A stretch of DNA of 64,000 bases from Hellea sp042093735 (GCA_042093735.1 JBELEM010000005.1:1-64000), one strand, 5' to 3'. Shown: positions 51,539-61,029, numbered from the stretch's first letter. The notes: generated from the sequence alone by a model not told the origin. Numbers and translations: made by a program.

Positions 51539-53284
51539 TCAAGTCCTTCTTTGCCGAGGAATTCGTATGCTTTCAACTAATTTTTGAGTCTGAATCGGAG
51601 GAGCAGGTGATAACAATGCTACGATCATTCCAGTAAAGGCTGCTACTATCATAAATATAAAACCTATACCCTCCGGCGAAACACCAAACCACCATCCAGC
51701 CTCAACACCGCCCATAAATTTGAAATAACATATATATCCAACAGTTGTAATTAACCCTGTTAGCATAGATGCAATCGCTCCTTCTTTATTCATTCTTTTC
51801 CAAAAAATACCAAGAACAACAACTGGAAAAAATGATGCTGCAGCAATACCAAAAGCAAAAGCAACAACCTGAGCGACAAATGGAAGAGAAGATGCAAAGG
51901 CGCCTATGAAGGCAGATAAGAGTATAGCTAAAAAAGCAGAAGTTCGGGCAATTAATAACTCTGAACGTTCTGACATATTTGGATAAAACGTATTTTTTAA
52001 TAAATCATGGCTAATAGCAGAACTAATTACCATGAGTAAGCCTGCAGCTGTTGACAATGCAGCCGCTAACCCCCCGGCAACCACAAGCCCTATGACCCAA
52101 TGAGGCAAATTAGCTATTTGAGGGTTAGCTAAAACAAAAATGTCTCGGTTTGGCACAATTTCATTTTTAATATTATCTTTAGAATTTGGTCCACGGTATT
52201 GTATAATTCCGTCTTGATTTAGGTCATTAAAATCTAATAGGCCTGTATTTTCCCAATCCTTATACCATCCGGGTATAGGCTTTCCACCTTCAGATAGAAT
52301 TTCAGACCTTCGCTCTTCAAAATTTTCACTGTTTCCAATATAAGTGGCCTCATTTACAGTATCAATAAAGTTCATACGAGCAAATGCCCCGACTGCTGGG
52401 GCAACTGTATAAAGTAAAGCGATAAACATAAGTGCCCAACCAGCCGATTTTCGAGCTGCTTTAGCAGACTTTACTGTGAAAAACCGGATGATTACATGTG
52501 GTAAACCTGCTGTACCAAACATCAAAGCCGCTGTAATACAAAAAATATCGATATTACTTTTTGTGGTTGATGTATATTCTTGGAACCCTAGCTCTGTGAC
52601 CACAGAATTTAGTTTAGAAAGCATAGGAACATCACTGCCCGCAATATTACCTATGAAGCCCAGCTGGGGAATCGGATTATTTGTTACTATGATTGATATG
52701 AAAATAGCTGGTACTGTATATGCAAATATTAACACAACATATTGAGCAACTTGCGTGTATGTAACACCCTTCATTCCACCTAAAACAGCATAAATAAAAA
52801 CTATCAAACCCCCGATGAATATCCCAACATTAAAGGGAACCCCGAGGAAAGAAGAAAAGGCTACTCCAACACCTTTCATTTGGCCTGCTATATAAGTGAA
52901 TGAAACCATCAATGCACAAACAACAGCTATTACCCTTGCTAATTTTGAGTAATACCTTTCGCCGACAAAATCCGGGACAGTGAATTTACCAAACTCTCTT
53001 AAAAATGGAGCTAGTAGAAGCGCAAGTAGTACGTACCCACCTGTCCATCCCATGAGGTAAACTGAACCGCCGTAACCTAAAAAAGCAATTAACCCTGCCA
53101 TTGACAAAAAACTAGCGGCAGACATCCAGTCAGCTGCGGTAGCCATACCATTTAAAATCGGTGGCACATCGTGCCCAGCCACATAAAACTCTTTTGTTGA
53201 ACCAGCACGCGCCCAGAAGGCTATCAGAATATAAATACCAAATGTTAAGCTAACAAAAAGAATTGTCCAAAATTGTTCGCCCAT
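51539..53284 (-). CDS. Sodium:solute symporter (SSS), acetate-permease-like large subunit
   Basis: This 581-residue polytopic protein of the SSS family has about 13 membrane helices, GMATAADWMSAASFLSMAG near the N-terminus and LSTAAGLLMVISSAI in the Na+-site helix. A hydrophilic insert (about 315-380, between two helices) distinguishes this branch. It pairs with the DUF4212 small subunit 3 nt upstream and with acs 1 nt downstream, so acetate or a similar monocarboxylate is the likely substrate. Confidence 0.9.
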   Translation of the reverse strand: MGEQFWTILFVSLTFGIYILIAFWARAGSTKEFYVAGHDVPPILNGMATAADWMSAASFLSMAGLIAFLGYGGSVYLMGWTGGYVLLALLLAPFLREFGKFTVPDFVGERYYSKLARVIAVVCALMVSFTYIAGQMKGVGVAFSSFLGVPFNVGIFIGGLIVFIYAVLGGMKGVTYTQVAQYVVLIFAYTVPAIFISIIVTNNPIPQLGFIGNIAGSDVPMLSKLNSVVTELGFQEYTSTTKSNIDIFCITAALMFGTAGLPHVIIRFFTVKSAKAARKSAGWALMFIALLYTVAPAVGAFARMNFIDTVNEATYIGNSENFEERRSEILSEGGKPIPGWYKDWENTGLLDFNDLNQDGIIQYRGPNSKDNIKNEIVPNRDIFVLANPQIANLPHWVIGLVVAGGLAAALSTAAGLLMVISSAISHDLLKNTFYPNMSERSELLIARTSAFLAILLSAFIGAFASSLPFVAQVVAFAFGIAAASFFPVVVLGIFWKRMNKEGAIASMLTGLITTVGYICYFKFMGGVEAGWWFGVSPEGIGFIFMIVAAFTGMIVALLSPAPPIQTQKLVESIRIPRQRRT

Positions 53285-53287
53285 TTA

Positions 53288-53548
53288 CTAATTATCCAAA
53301 CCATATTTTTTTTCTAAGTAATTCATGCCTAGACAGTAAATAATAATAATTATCAAAAAAACATAAATTGCACCTTGTTGCGCAAACCAAAATCCGAGAG
53401 GTGCACCGCCAATAAAATATTGATCTAGAAATTCACGAAAAATAATCCCTGCCCCAAAAGAGACTAAAAACCAAACACTTAGTAGACCAGCAGTAAAAAG
53501 TTTAACTGATTTCCAATACAATTTCAGATTTTTAGACAAAATTTCCAT
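53288..53548 (-). CDS. DUF4212 small subunit of a sodium/solute symporter
   Basis: This 86-residue protein with two membrane helices has YWKSVKLFTAGLLSVWFLVSF and PLGFWFAQQGAIYVF, typical for DUF4212, which is encoded just before the large SSS subunit. It probably assists assembly or transport. Confidence 0.9.
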   Translation of the reverse strand: MEILSKNLKLYWKSVKLFTAGLLSVWFLVSFGAGIIFREFLDQYFIGGAPLGFWFAQQGAIYVFLIIIIIYCLGMNYLEKKYGLDN

Positions 53549-53566
53549 TTATTATCTCAGTAATCC

Positions 53567-55831
53567 CTAAGTTTTAATACTAAACCTTTGATTTCCTATT
53601 GGTAAACTTCTTATTCTTTGACCTGAAGCCTTGTAAATAGCATTAACTAATGCAGGAGCTATAGGCGGAGTACCCGGTTCACCCGCTCCTCCAATACGGT
53701 TATTTGATGAAATTATCTCAACATCAATACTGGGAGCATCATCCATTCTAACCATTTTATAATCATAAAAATTACTTTGCTCTACCGAACCATTCATTAT
53801 TGTTATTTCTCCATAAAGAGCAGCAGTTAAACCAAATATAATACCACTTTCCATTTGAGCAATAAAACCATTCGGGTTAATCGCCATTCCTGCATCTGCA
53901 GCACATGCTACATTCACAACTCGAGGGGCTCCATTACTGATGTCTACAGTAACAACCTGAGCCACGATACTCATAAAGCTTTCAACAATCGCTATGCCTT
54001 GCGCATAACCAGCTGGTAAAGCTTTTCCCCAATCCGCCATTCGGGCTGCTGTATCAAGAACCTTTAAATGCCTGGGTTTTGATTTTAAAAGCTGTCGTCT
54101 AAACTCATAACTGTCAATACCCGCGTTAGAGGCTAATTCATCAATAAAAGACTCTGTAAAGTACCCGTGCTGTGTGTGGTCAACTGAACGCCATGCGCCA
54201 ACCCGTATATGAGTAGGGCTCTCCATATATTGAGCTTTTATATTTGGAATATCGTAAATAACTGCACTAGCTTCGGGCGGGTCCATATCATGCACAAACT
54301 TACTTTCCCAAGAAATGGGAAGTCCCTTGGTATCTAATCCTGCCTTTAAATGCCCTAAAACTGATGGCCTGTAAAAGTCTTGCTGAGTCGTTTCTTCTCT
54401 AGACCATATTAACTTAACTGGCACACCAGACTTTTTTGAAACTTGCGCGGCTTGATTTGTATAATCTGGATTAGCTCGACGACCAAATCCTCCTCCCATA
54501 AACGCTGTATGGACTGTTACACTTTCTAGCTCTATGCCTAAAGTATCTGCAGTTACTTGTCGTGTACCCAAAGGGTTTTGCGTTCCAGCCCAAATGTCAC
54601 ATTTTCCGTCACGGTACCAAGCTGTTGCATTCATTGGTTCCATACATGCATGAGCCAAGAATGGTACAGAATATTCAGCCTCATGAATTGAAGCAGACTC
54701 ATTTATTGATTTTTCGACATCACCAGATTTATGAAGTAATTTTCCTTTACCTGATTTAATAGCAGATCTATAATTATTAAAGATCACTTTATCATCAATA
54801 TTATTAATTGAACTACTCGTCCAAGTTACATCGATAAAGTCTAATGCATTTTTTGCTTGCCAATAACCGTCAGCTACCACAGCTATATAATCTTCCATAT
54901 TATAAACACCATAAACACCGGGCATTTTTTTAGCTATTGCGTCATCCATTACACTTACTTTTTGACCATGGACAGGTGCAGCTTTAACAGTCCCGTATTT
55001 CATGCCCTCAATTTGGGCATCAATCCCGAAAACAGCTGTACCATCTACCTTTGCAGGTATATCCACTCTAGGGAGAGATTTGCCTATTAGTTGATACTCA
55101 TTTCGTTTTTTTAGTTTTGGTTGTAAATTAGGCTTTAGTGTTGCCGCGGTCTCAGCAAACTCTGAAAAAGGAGCTCTTTTATTATCATGATAAATAAAGC
55201 TTTTTTCTGCACGTAATTGTGTAATTGGCACACCCCATTGTTTTGAGGCAGCATTTAATAACAACTCTTTAGCGGCGGCACCAGCGGTCAACATGGCTCC
55301 TGTGCCTGTAAATCTTACCGAGGTTGATCCGCCAGTAATTTGCATACTCATTGACTTAGCCGCCGCAAGCATTGCTCCATTAAGCGAGTCAAATAATACT
55401 GAAGGCACGTTAGCAGAACCAAATATAAACTCTCTCGCTAAAACAAAGTTAGCATAATCTTTTTCAGCTGGCGCTTCCATGATTTCCATAGCATCCCAAT
55501 CTGCTTCCATTTCTTCGGCAAGCATTGCTGACAGTGCAGTATGAACCCCCTGACCCATTTCACCATGGGGAATGATGGCGGTAACGGTATTGTCAGTAGC
55601 TACTTTTACCCATGTTGTTATGAGGTGTTCATCTCCATTGGTGACATAGCCTGATAAATCTTTAGTGCGGTCACCAGGACGGATAGCTATACCAACCATC
55701 AGAGCGCCGCCTGCAGTTATACCTGCAATTGCGCCGGCGCCAATAAAGCCTCTCCGTGTCCATTTTTTTAATGATGACATATTTGATTCTTCAATTTTGT
55801 TAGAAGGATATTCTTTGTTCAGCTTAGTCAT
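53567..55831 (-). CDS. Molybdopterin-binding large subunit of isoquinoline/aldehyde-type oxidoreductase
   Basis: This 754-residue protein of the xanthine-oxidase family resembles IorB, which uses Moco-cytosine dinucleotide to hydroxylate N-heterocycles or oxidise aldehydes. The N-terminus (about 1-50) carries a twin-arginine motif TRRGFI and a hydrophobic stretch, so it is probably exported folded to the periplasm. The catalytic Glu is in GGAGEPGTPP near the C-terminus, and GEMGQGVHT and FMGGGFGRRA are recognisable. ATG 55831 has AGGTG 7 nt upstream. Substrate is unknown; aldehyde is inferred from the neighbouring acs and symporter. Confidence 0.9.
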   Translation of the reverse strand: MTKLNKEYPSNKIEESNMSSLKKWTRRGFIGAGAIAGITAGGALMVGIAIRPGDRTKDLSGYVTNGDEHLITTWVKVATDNTVTAIIPHGEMGQGVHTALSAMLAEEMEADWDAMEIMEAPAEKDYANFVLAREFIFGSANVPSVLFDSLNGAMLAAAKSMSMQITGGSTSVRFTGTGAMLTAGAAAKELLLNAASKQWGVPITQLRAEKSFIYHDNKRAPFSEFAETAATLKPNLQPKLKKRNEYQLIGKSLPRVDIPAKVDGTAVFGIDAQIEGMKYGTVKAAPVHGQKVSVMDDAIAKKMPGVYGVYNMEDYIAVVADGYWQAKNALDFIDVTWTSSSINNIDDKVIFNNYRSAIKSGKGKLLHKSGDVEKSINESASIHEAEYSVPFLAHACMEPMNATAWYRDGKCDIWAGTQNPLGTRQVTADTLGIELESVTVHTAFMGGGFGRRANPDYTNQAAQVSKKSGVPVKLIWSREETTQQDFYRPSVLGHLKAGLDTKGLPISWESKFVHDMDPPEASAVIYDIPNIKAQYMESPTHIRVGAWRSVDHTQHGYFTESFIDELASNAGIDSYEFRRQLLKSKPRHLKVLDTAARMADWGKALPAGYAQGIAIVESFMSIVAQVVTVDISNGAPRVVNVACAADAGMAINPNGFIAQMESGIIFGLTAALYGEITIMNGSVEQSNFYDYKMVRMDDAPSIDVEIISSNNRIGGAGEPGTPPIAPALVNAIYKASGQRIRSLPIGNQRFSIKT

Positions 55832-55839
55832 TTAATCAC

Positions 55840-56298
55840 CTAAACTTTCTTTGCAGCGGACTTGATAGCTGCCTTAATTCGTCCATACATTCCGCAACGG
55901 CAAATATTGCCGCGCATAGAGGCATCAATGTCCTCATCCGATGGATTAGGGTTTCTCTCTAGCAATGCTACAGCAGACATAATTTGACCAGACTGACAAT
56001 ACCCACATTGTGGAACTTGATGCTCTATCCAAGCTTCTTGTATAGGGTGAAGAGCGTCTTCTGCATCAGCTAGACCTTCTATCGTAGTCACACTTTTTCC
56101 TTCTACATTCGACACCGGAGTTACACATGAACGGATAGGTTTCCCTTCAACATGAATAGTGCAAGCACCGCATAAAGATGATCCACAGCCAAACTTTGTT
56201 CCTATCAACCCTAGCTTCTCCCTTAGCACCCATAATAATGGAGTGTCAGAGTCAATATTAATTTCGTGATTTTGTCTGTTTACTATTAATTTAACCAC
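55840..56298 (-). CDS. 2Fe-2S small subunit of the isoquinoline/aldehyde-type oxidoreductase
   Basis: This 152-residue protein carries two [2Fe-2S] clusters: plant-type Cys38, Cys43, Cys46 and Cys58, and Cys98, Cys101, Cys133 and Cys135. It transfers electrons from the Mo centre, as in IorA. I choose GTG 56298, which has GAGGAG 7 nt upstream; the ATG 56313 start would put that site inside the gene. It has no signal of its own and is presumably carried out with the large subunit, whose gene starts 8 nt after its stop. Confidence 0.92.
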   Translation of the reverse strand: MVKLIVNRQNHEINIDSDTPLLWVLREKLGLIGTKFGCGSSLCGACTIHVEGKPIRSCVTPVSNVEGKSVTTIEGLADAEDALHPIQEAWIEHQVPQCGYCQSGQIMSAVALLERNPNPSDEDIDASMRGNICRCGMYGRIKAAIKSAAKKV

Positions 56299-56386
56299 AA
56301 AGTTACTCCTCATATTGCTAAATGTATATGCTTACATCATTTAATTCACATATCTATAGCTTGTATACATTTTATCTTTTCTTGAA

Positions 56387-56415
56387 CAAAAAAAAACCCG
56401 CCATAAAAGCGGGTT
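56387..56415 (-). terminator. Rho-independent terminator of the ribosomal alpha operon
   Basis: The arms AACCCGC (56395-56401) and GCGGGTT (56409-56415) form a perfect 7-bp stem. In the minus-strand transcript it is followed by about nine U residues (56396-56388). It lies 21 nt after the rplQ stop and separates the operon from iorA. Confidence 0.9.
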
Positions 56416-56436
56416 ATTTAATCATTTCAAATAGAT

Positions 56437-56847
56437 TTATGCCTCGGTTGTCTCTTTTTTCGCATGATCAATAGCACCCTTAGCACTCTCATCGCGATCA
56501 ACAAACTCAATAACGGCCATTGGGGCGTTATCTCCGAATCTAAAACCAGCTTTCATAATACGGATATAACCGCCATTTCTATCTTTATACCGAGGGCCAA
56601 GAACATCGAAGAGTTTTTTTGACATATCCCTATTTCTCGTTCTAGATATAGCTAGTCTGCGACTGTTCAAATCACCTTTTTTTGCTAGAGTTACAAGTTT
56701 TTCAACTATAGGCCTTAGCTCCTTAGCTTTTGGTAGGGTAGTCACTATCTGCTCATGCTCTATCAAACTAGAAGCCATATTTGCAAACATCGCTTTGCGG
56801 TGAGATGCAGTTCTATTGAGCTTTCGATGTGCCATTTTATGACGCAT
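56437..56847 (-). CDS. rplQ: 50S ribosomal protein L17
   Basis: The 136-residue protein has the conserved start MRHKMAHRKLNRTASHRKAM and the L17 core KELRPIVEKLVTLAK. It is the last gene of the alpha operon, 30 nt after rpoA, and is followed by the operon terminator. AAAGGA precedes the ATG. Confidence 0.98.
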   Translation of the reverse strand: MRHKMAHRKLNRTASHRKAMFANMASSLIEHEQIVTTLPKAKELRPIVEKLVTLAKKGDLNSRRLAISRTRNRDMSKKLFDVLGPRYKDRNGGYIRIMKAGFRFGDNAPMAVIEFVDRDESAKGAIDHAKKETTEA

Positions 56848-56877
56848 GATGTTATCCTTTTATTTTATAATACAAGC

Positions 56878-57894
56878 TTATATGTGATCGTCGTATTTCT
56901 TTGCTAACTCTTCAATATTCTCAGGCGGCCAGTTAGGGGCATCCATACCTAAATGAAGACCCATAACAGCAAGCACTTCTTTTATCTCATTCAATGACTT
57001 TCTACCAAAGTTAGGTGTTCTTAGCATTTCTGATTCTGATTTCTGGATTAAATCACCTATGTATACGATATTATCATTTTTGAGACAATTAGCCGAACGA
57101 ACTGATAACTCGAGTTCATCTACCTTACGTAGAAGAGCTGGGTTGAAATCTAATTCTGGCTTCTCTTCCCCACGTCCTACGTCCTCTGGGTCGTCAAAAT
57201 TAACAAATACTTGAAATTGATCTTGCAATATACGAGCGGCAACTGCAACTGCGTCTTCAGGTGTAACCGCCGCATTAGTTTCTATATCAATAATAAGTTT
57301 GTCGTAATCTAATACTTGACCTTCGCGTGTATCCTCAACACGGTATGCAACCCTTTTAACAGGAGAGTATAATGCATCAATAGAAATCAATCCTATTGGA
57401 GCATCTTCTGGTCGGGATGAAGCAGCAGGTACATAGCCCTTACCTGTTGTAACTGTAAGTTCCATTCTTATATCAGCGCCTTCATCAGCATTGCATATAA
57501 CATGATCTTTATTAAGTATTTCAACATCAGCAGTCTCTTCGATGTCCGCACCAGTCACAGGCCCTGCTCCTGATTTACGCAACAAAAGCTTCTTAGGGCC
57601 CTCAGTGTGCATGCGCACAGCAAGACCCTTTAGATTTAAAACAACATTAGTAACGTCTTCCATCACATTAGGAATAGAGGTAAACTCATGCACTACACCA
57701 TCAATCTGCACTGCTGAAACTGCAGAACCCTGCAGTGAAGAGAGCAATACTCTTCTAAGTGCGTTACCCAAGGTCATTCCAAAGCCTCGCTCTAAAGGCT
57801 CAGCGGTTACAACAGCTTTTCTTTCTGGATCGCGACTCGGCTCAATCTCTGGGTTGATCGGACGGATAAGTTCTTGCCAATTTTTTTCAATCAC
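56878..57894 (-). CDS. rpoA: DNA-directed RNA polymerase subunit alpha
   Basis: This 338-residue subunit has an assembly N-terminal domain (GFGMTLGNALRRVLLSSLQG near 37-56) and a C-terminal domain (about 255-320) with NFGRKSLNEIKEVL, which contacts UP elements and activators. It starts with GTG behind an AGAGG site. Between rpsK and rplQ, as is usual. Confidence 0.98.
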   Translation of the reverse strand: MIEKNWQELIRPINPEIEPSRDPERKAVVTAEPLERGFGMTLGNALRRVLLSSLQGSAVSAVQIDGVVHEFTSIPNVMEDVTNVVLNLKGLAVRMHTEGPKKLLLRKSGAGPVTGADIEETADVEILNKDHVICNADEGADIRMELTVTTGKGYVPAASSRPEDAPIGLISIDALYSPVKRVAYRVEDTREGQVLDYDKLIIDIETNAAVTPEDAVAVAARILQDQFQVFVNFDDPEDVGRGEEKPELDFNPALLRKVDELELSVRSANCLKNDNIVYIGDLIQKSESEMLRTPNFGRKSLNEIKEVLAVMGLHLGMDAPNWPPENIEELAKKYDDHI

Positions 57895-57962
57895 AGCGTG
57901 ACCTCTTAATGCTAAAGCGTAGCGGAATTAACGCTACAAAAAAAATCCCATTATTGGGCTTG

Positions 57963-58352
57963 TTATACTCGGCGACGTTTCGGTGGACGACAACCATTGT
58001 GTGGTATCGGTGTTACATCACGTATAGTGGTAATGGTAAAACCCGCAGCCTGAAGCGCTCTGACTGCACTTTCACGGCCTGAACCAGGACCATTAACATT
58101 AACTTCTAATGTATTCATTCCATGCTCCGCTGCTTTTCGCGCAGCCTCTTCGGCAGCAACTTGAGCTGCATAGGGTGTAGATTTCCTAGAACCCTTGAAA
58201 CCCATTGCTCCTGCTGAACACCATGCTACAGAGTTACCTTGGGAATCTGTAATTGTAATCATCGTGTTGTTAAATGTCGAGTTAACGTGAGCAACGCCCG
58301 ACGTTATATTTTTTTTGTCCGCTCGGCGGACGCGACCTGGTTCTTTTGCCAT
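57963..58352 (-). CDS. rpsK: 30S ribosomal protein S11
   Basis: The 129-residue product has HVNSTFNNTMITITD, VNGPGSGRESAVRAL and PHNGCRPPKRRRV at its C-terminus, all S11 hallmarks. It lies 10 nt after rpsM. No rpsD (S4) follows, unlike in E. coli, which is normal for alphaproteobacteria. Confidence 0.98.
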   Translation of the reverse strand: MAKEPGRVRRADKKNITSGVAHVNSTFNNTMITITDSQGNSVAWCSAGAMGFKGSRKSTPYAAQVAAEEAARKAAEHGMNTLEVNVNGPGSGRESAVRALQAAGFTITTIRDVTPIPHNGCRPPKRRRV

Positions 58353-58362
58353 TTTATCCTAC

Positions 58363-58731
58363 CTATTTTTTCTTACCCGCAATGGCCTTCGCAGGACCCT
58401 TGCGTGTTCGTGCATTAGTATGAGTTCTTTGCCCACGCACAGGTAAGCCACGTCGATGGCGTAATCCTCTGTAATTACCCATGTCCATCAGTCTTTTTAC
58501 ATTTTGACCAATCTCTCTTCGAAGATCTCCTTCAACCATGTGGTCTGCATCGATAGATTCTCGTATTTTTAAAATTTCCTGATCAGTCAAATCAGCAACA
58601 CGCCTTTCAGACACTATACCAACTTTTTCACAAATCTCAGCAGCTTTAGCTGGCCCGATACCATGAATATAGCGCAGAGCGATTGTTACGCGTTTGTTTG
58701 TGGGAATATTTACCCCTGCAATTCGAGCCAC
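58363..58731 (-). CDS. rpsM: 30S ribosomal protein S13
   Basis: The 122-residue product has ARIAGVNIP, LRYIHGIGPAKA and the closing RGQRTHTNARTRKGP. The start is GTG at 58731, set by an AAGGAGG site 5 nt upstream. A candidate promoter and hairpins precede it in the 217-bp gap after adk. Confidence 0.97.
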   Translation of the reverse strand: MARIAGVNIPTNKRVTIALRYIHGIGPAKAAEICEKVGIVSERRVADLTDQEILKIRESIDADHMVEGDLRREIGQNVKRLMDMGNYRGLRHRRGLPVRGQRTHTNARTRKGPAKAIAGKKK

Positions 58732-58827
58732 ATCGGCCTCCTTAATATTTTAATCTTCGTCATTTTGATCTCACCATTTTTCCAAAAGAAAATAGCGGAG
58801 AGCTTAAACTTCCCGAGAAAGCGGCTT

Positions 58828-58856
58828 ACTTAGTCGTAAGCGATGGCGCCGTCAAG
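58828..58856 (-). promoter_or_regulatory. Candidate promoter of rpsM-rpsK-rpoA-rplQ
   Basis: On the minus strand CTTGAC (58856-58851), the alphaproteobacterial -35 consensus, is followed after exactly 17 nt by CTAAGT (58833-58828). It lies about 97 nt upstream of rpsM. The -10 box is imperfect, and it overlaps a GCTTAC/GTAAGC hairpin. Confidence 0.45.
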
Positions 58857-58891
58857 CTCCACATTCCCTCAATTTAAACAAATTTCATCGA

Positions 58892-58923
58892 TTTTTACTT
58901 TACAGAGCTCTTGGAAGTAAAAA
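58892..58923. repeat. 9-bp inverted repeat between adk and rpsM
   Basis: TTTTTACTT (58892-58900) and AAGTAAAAA (58915-58923) form a perfect 9-bp stem around a 14-nt loop that contains the palindrome AGAGCTCT. It lies between the adk stop and the candidate rpsM promoter. It could mark an adk transcript end, but no U tract follows on the minus strand. Confidence 0.5.
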
Positions 58924-58948
58924 AGGGTGATTAATTGTTACAAATTCC

Positions 58949-59530
58949 TTAAATTAATCCCTTCCTTTTATTGTCTAGTGCTTCATTAATTAACATTGAA
59001 ACCTCATTAATACTTAACATCCCATCAACCTCATGGAGCTTTCCTTGTGATGAATAATAAGGCAACAAACTCGCTGTTTGATTATTATATGCATTTAAAC
59101 GCACCTTAAAGCTTTCTGGGTTATCGTCTGCACGGCCCTCCTCTATAAAACGCTTAGTAATACGATTTATTAAAGAACTATCATCAACTTTTAAACTTAA
59201 AACCAGATCTATCTTCGAATCATATGAACGCATTAGAGCATCTAAAGCCTCTGCTTGAGCTATTGTTCTGGGAAATCCATCAAATATGAAACCATGACTG
59301 TCTTGATTTAAAGAAATTTGCTCATCAATTATTGATATAACTATTTCATCAGAAACGAGTTCACCTCTATCCATTATTCCAGAGACTTTTTTACCAAGTT
59401 CAGTACCAGAGGCCCTGGCTTCACGTAGCATGTCACCTGTAGAAAACTGCAATAAAGAATGTTTACCTACAAGCATCTTTGCTTGTGTTCCCTTACCCGC
59501 AGCCGGGGGTCCAAACATTACAATATTCAT
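58949..59530 (-). CDS. adk: Adenylate kinase (short type)
   Basis: This 193-residue enzyme interconverts AMP, ADP and ATP. The P-loop is GPPAAGKGTQ at 7-16, FDGFPRT is present, and the LID is short, without zinc-binding cysteines. GGGGAG lies 6 nt before the ATG. adk follows secY by 16 nt inside the ribosomal cluster, a common arrangement. Confidence 0.96.
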   Translation of the reverse strand: MNIVMFGPPAAGKGTQAKMLVGKHSLLQFSTGDMLREARASGTELGKKVSGIMDRGELVSDEIVISIIDEQISLNQDSHGFIFDGFPRTIAQAEALDALMRSYDSKIDLVLSLKVDDSSLINRITKRFIEEGRADDNPESFKVRLNAYNNQTASLLPYYSSQGKLHEVDGMLSINEVSMLINEALDNKRKGLI

Positions 59531-59546
59531 TTCAGACTCCCCATCT

Positions 59547-60908
59547 CTATTTTTTACGCCTGCGCATCCGTGACTTCTTTATGAGTCCTTCATATTGATG
59601 CGCTATTAAATGTGACTGTATTTGCGCTACAGTATCAAGCGTAACTGATACTATAATCAACAAGGACATGCCGCCTATTAACATCGCCACTGAAGGAGGG
59701 ATGGAGCCGCCGGACGTAGCTATAATATATTCTGGCAACACACAAACAAAGGCCACGTATAGTGCACCAATAAAAGTCAATCGCGAAAGCACATAACTTA
59801 AATACTGCGCGGTTCTCTCACCAGGGCGAATGCCAGGAAGAAAGCCGCCATTCTTTCGCATATTGTCCGCAACATCATCAGGCTTGAAAACATATGGAAC
59901 GTAAAAGTAACAGAAGAAAACAATTAAAAGTCCATACAAGGTTAGATAAACAGGGGACCCATATCCAATATAAGCTAGCAAAGTAGTCATTATACCTGAA
60001 CCAGCACCATCCCCATTAAGTGCGAGCTGTCCAAAAGTGGCAGGCAATAAAAGTAACGAACTAGCAAAAATCGGCGGGATAACACCAGCTGTGTTCAGCT
60101 TTAATGGCATAAATGAGCTTTCTCCCCCAAATGTTTTTCCTCCGGCCATTTGTCTTTTGGGGTATTGCACCAAAAGTCTTCTTTGAGCTCTTTCCACATA
60201 AACTATCAGCATTGATAAACCAACAAACAGGATTATTAAAAATATCAATAGCAACTCACTAACAGATCCCTGCTGATTTAAACTAAAAGCTTGAAAAATA
60301 GCTTTAGGCAATTCAGCGACAATACCGGCAAATATAATTAACGAGACACCATTACCAACTCCTCGAGCAGTAACTTGCTCACCCATCCACATCAAAAACA
60401 TTGTACCGCCAACCAAAGTAATCACTGTAGATGCCTCAAAGAAAAGACCAGGATTAATTACCGCACCAGGCGTTGACTGAAGCGCTCGAGCAATACCATA
60501 TGCTTGGAAAGCAGCGAGAAAGACGGTTAAATATCTGGTGTATTGGTTTATTTGCTTCCTTCCCTGCTCCCCATCTTTATCGAGTTCCTTCAAAGATCCG
60601 ACTGAACCTTTCATTAATGTCATTATGATGGATGCAGAAATATATGGCATCACATTTAATGCAAAAATAGCCATTCTTTCAACAGCACCGCCGGCAAACA
60701 TATTTAACCGTGTTAACAAACCGCCACCACCAGAGTTAAATGCAGCTTGAAACTGTGCTATGTCCATACCTGGAACTGGTATAAATGTACCTACTCTATA
60801 GACAATTAAAATAAGTAGAGTAAAAAGTAGTCTCTGCTGAAGCTCTTTTGCTTTAGCGAACACGCCTAAGTTCATATTTTGAGCAAGCTGTTCAGAAGCT
60901 GACGCCAT
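59547..60908 (-). CDS. secY: SecY, protein translocase channel subunit
   Basis: The 453-residue product has ten membrane helices and typical segments RVGTFIPVPG, YISASIIM, GIRPGERTAQYL and the C-terminal HQYEGLIKKSRMRRRKK. It forms the SecYEG export channel. It lies 121 nt after rplO and directly before adk. Confidence 0.98.
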   Translation of the reverse strand: MASASEQLAQNMNLGVFAKAKELQQRLLFTLLILIVYRVGTFIPVPGMDIAQFQAAFNSGGGGLLTRLNMFAGGAVERMAIFALNVMPYISASIIMTLMKGSVGSLKELDKDGEQGRKQINQYTRYLTVFLAAFQAYGIARALQSTPGAVINPGLFFEASTVITLVGGTMFLMWMGEQVTARGVGNGVSLIIFAGIVAELPKAIFQAFSLNQQGSVSELLLIFLIILFVGLSMLIVYVERAQRRLLVQYPKRQMAGGKTFGGESSFMPLKLNTAGVIPPIFASSLLLLPATFGQLALNGDGAGSGIMTTLLAYIGYGSPVYLTLYGLLIVFFCYFYVPYVFKPDDVADNMRKNGGFLPGIRPGERTAQYLSYVLSRLTFIGALYVAFVCVLPEYIIATSGGSIPPSVAMLIGGMSLLIIVSVTLDTVAQIQSHLIAHQYEGLIKKSRMRRRKK

Positions 60909-61029
60909 AACCTAATACCTTTTTTTCAGGTTGCAGTAATTTTACCGCATCCTTTATTAGAATGAGCTATGAGCAAGGGCCCAAAGCCCATCAGTTGGTA
61001 ATTACACAAACGTATGAACGCTGTAAAAC

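Noticed and set aside
57542..57901. 119-residue plus-strand frame inside rpoA
   Set aside because: Antisense shadow of a highly conserved gene.
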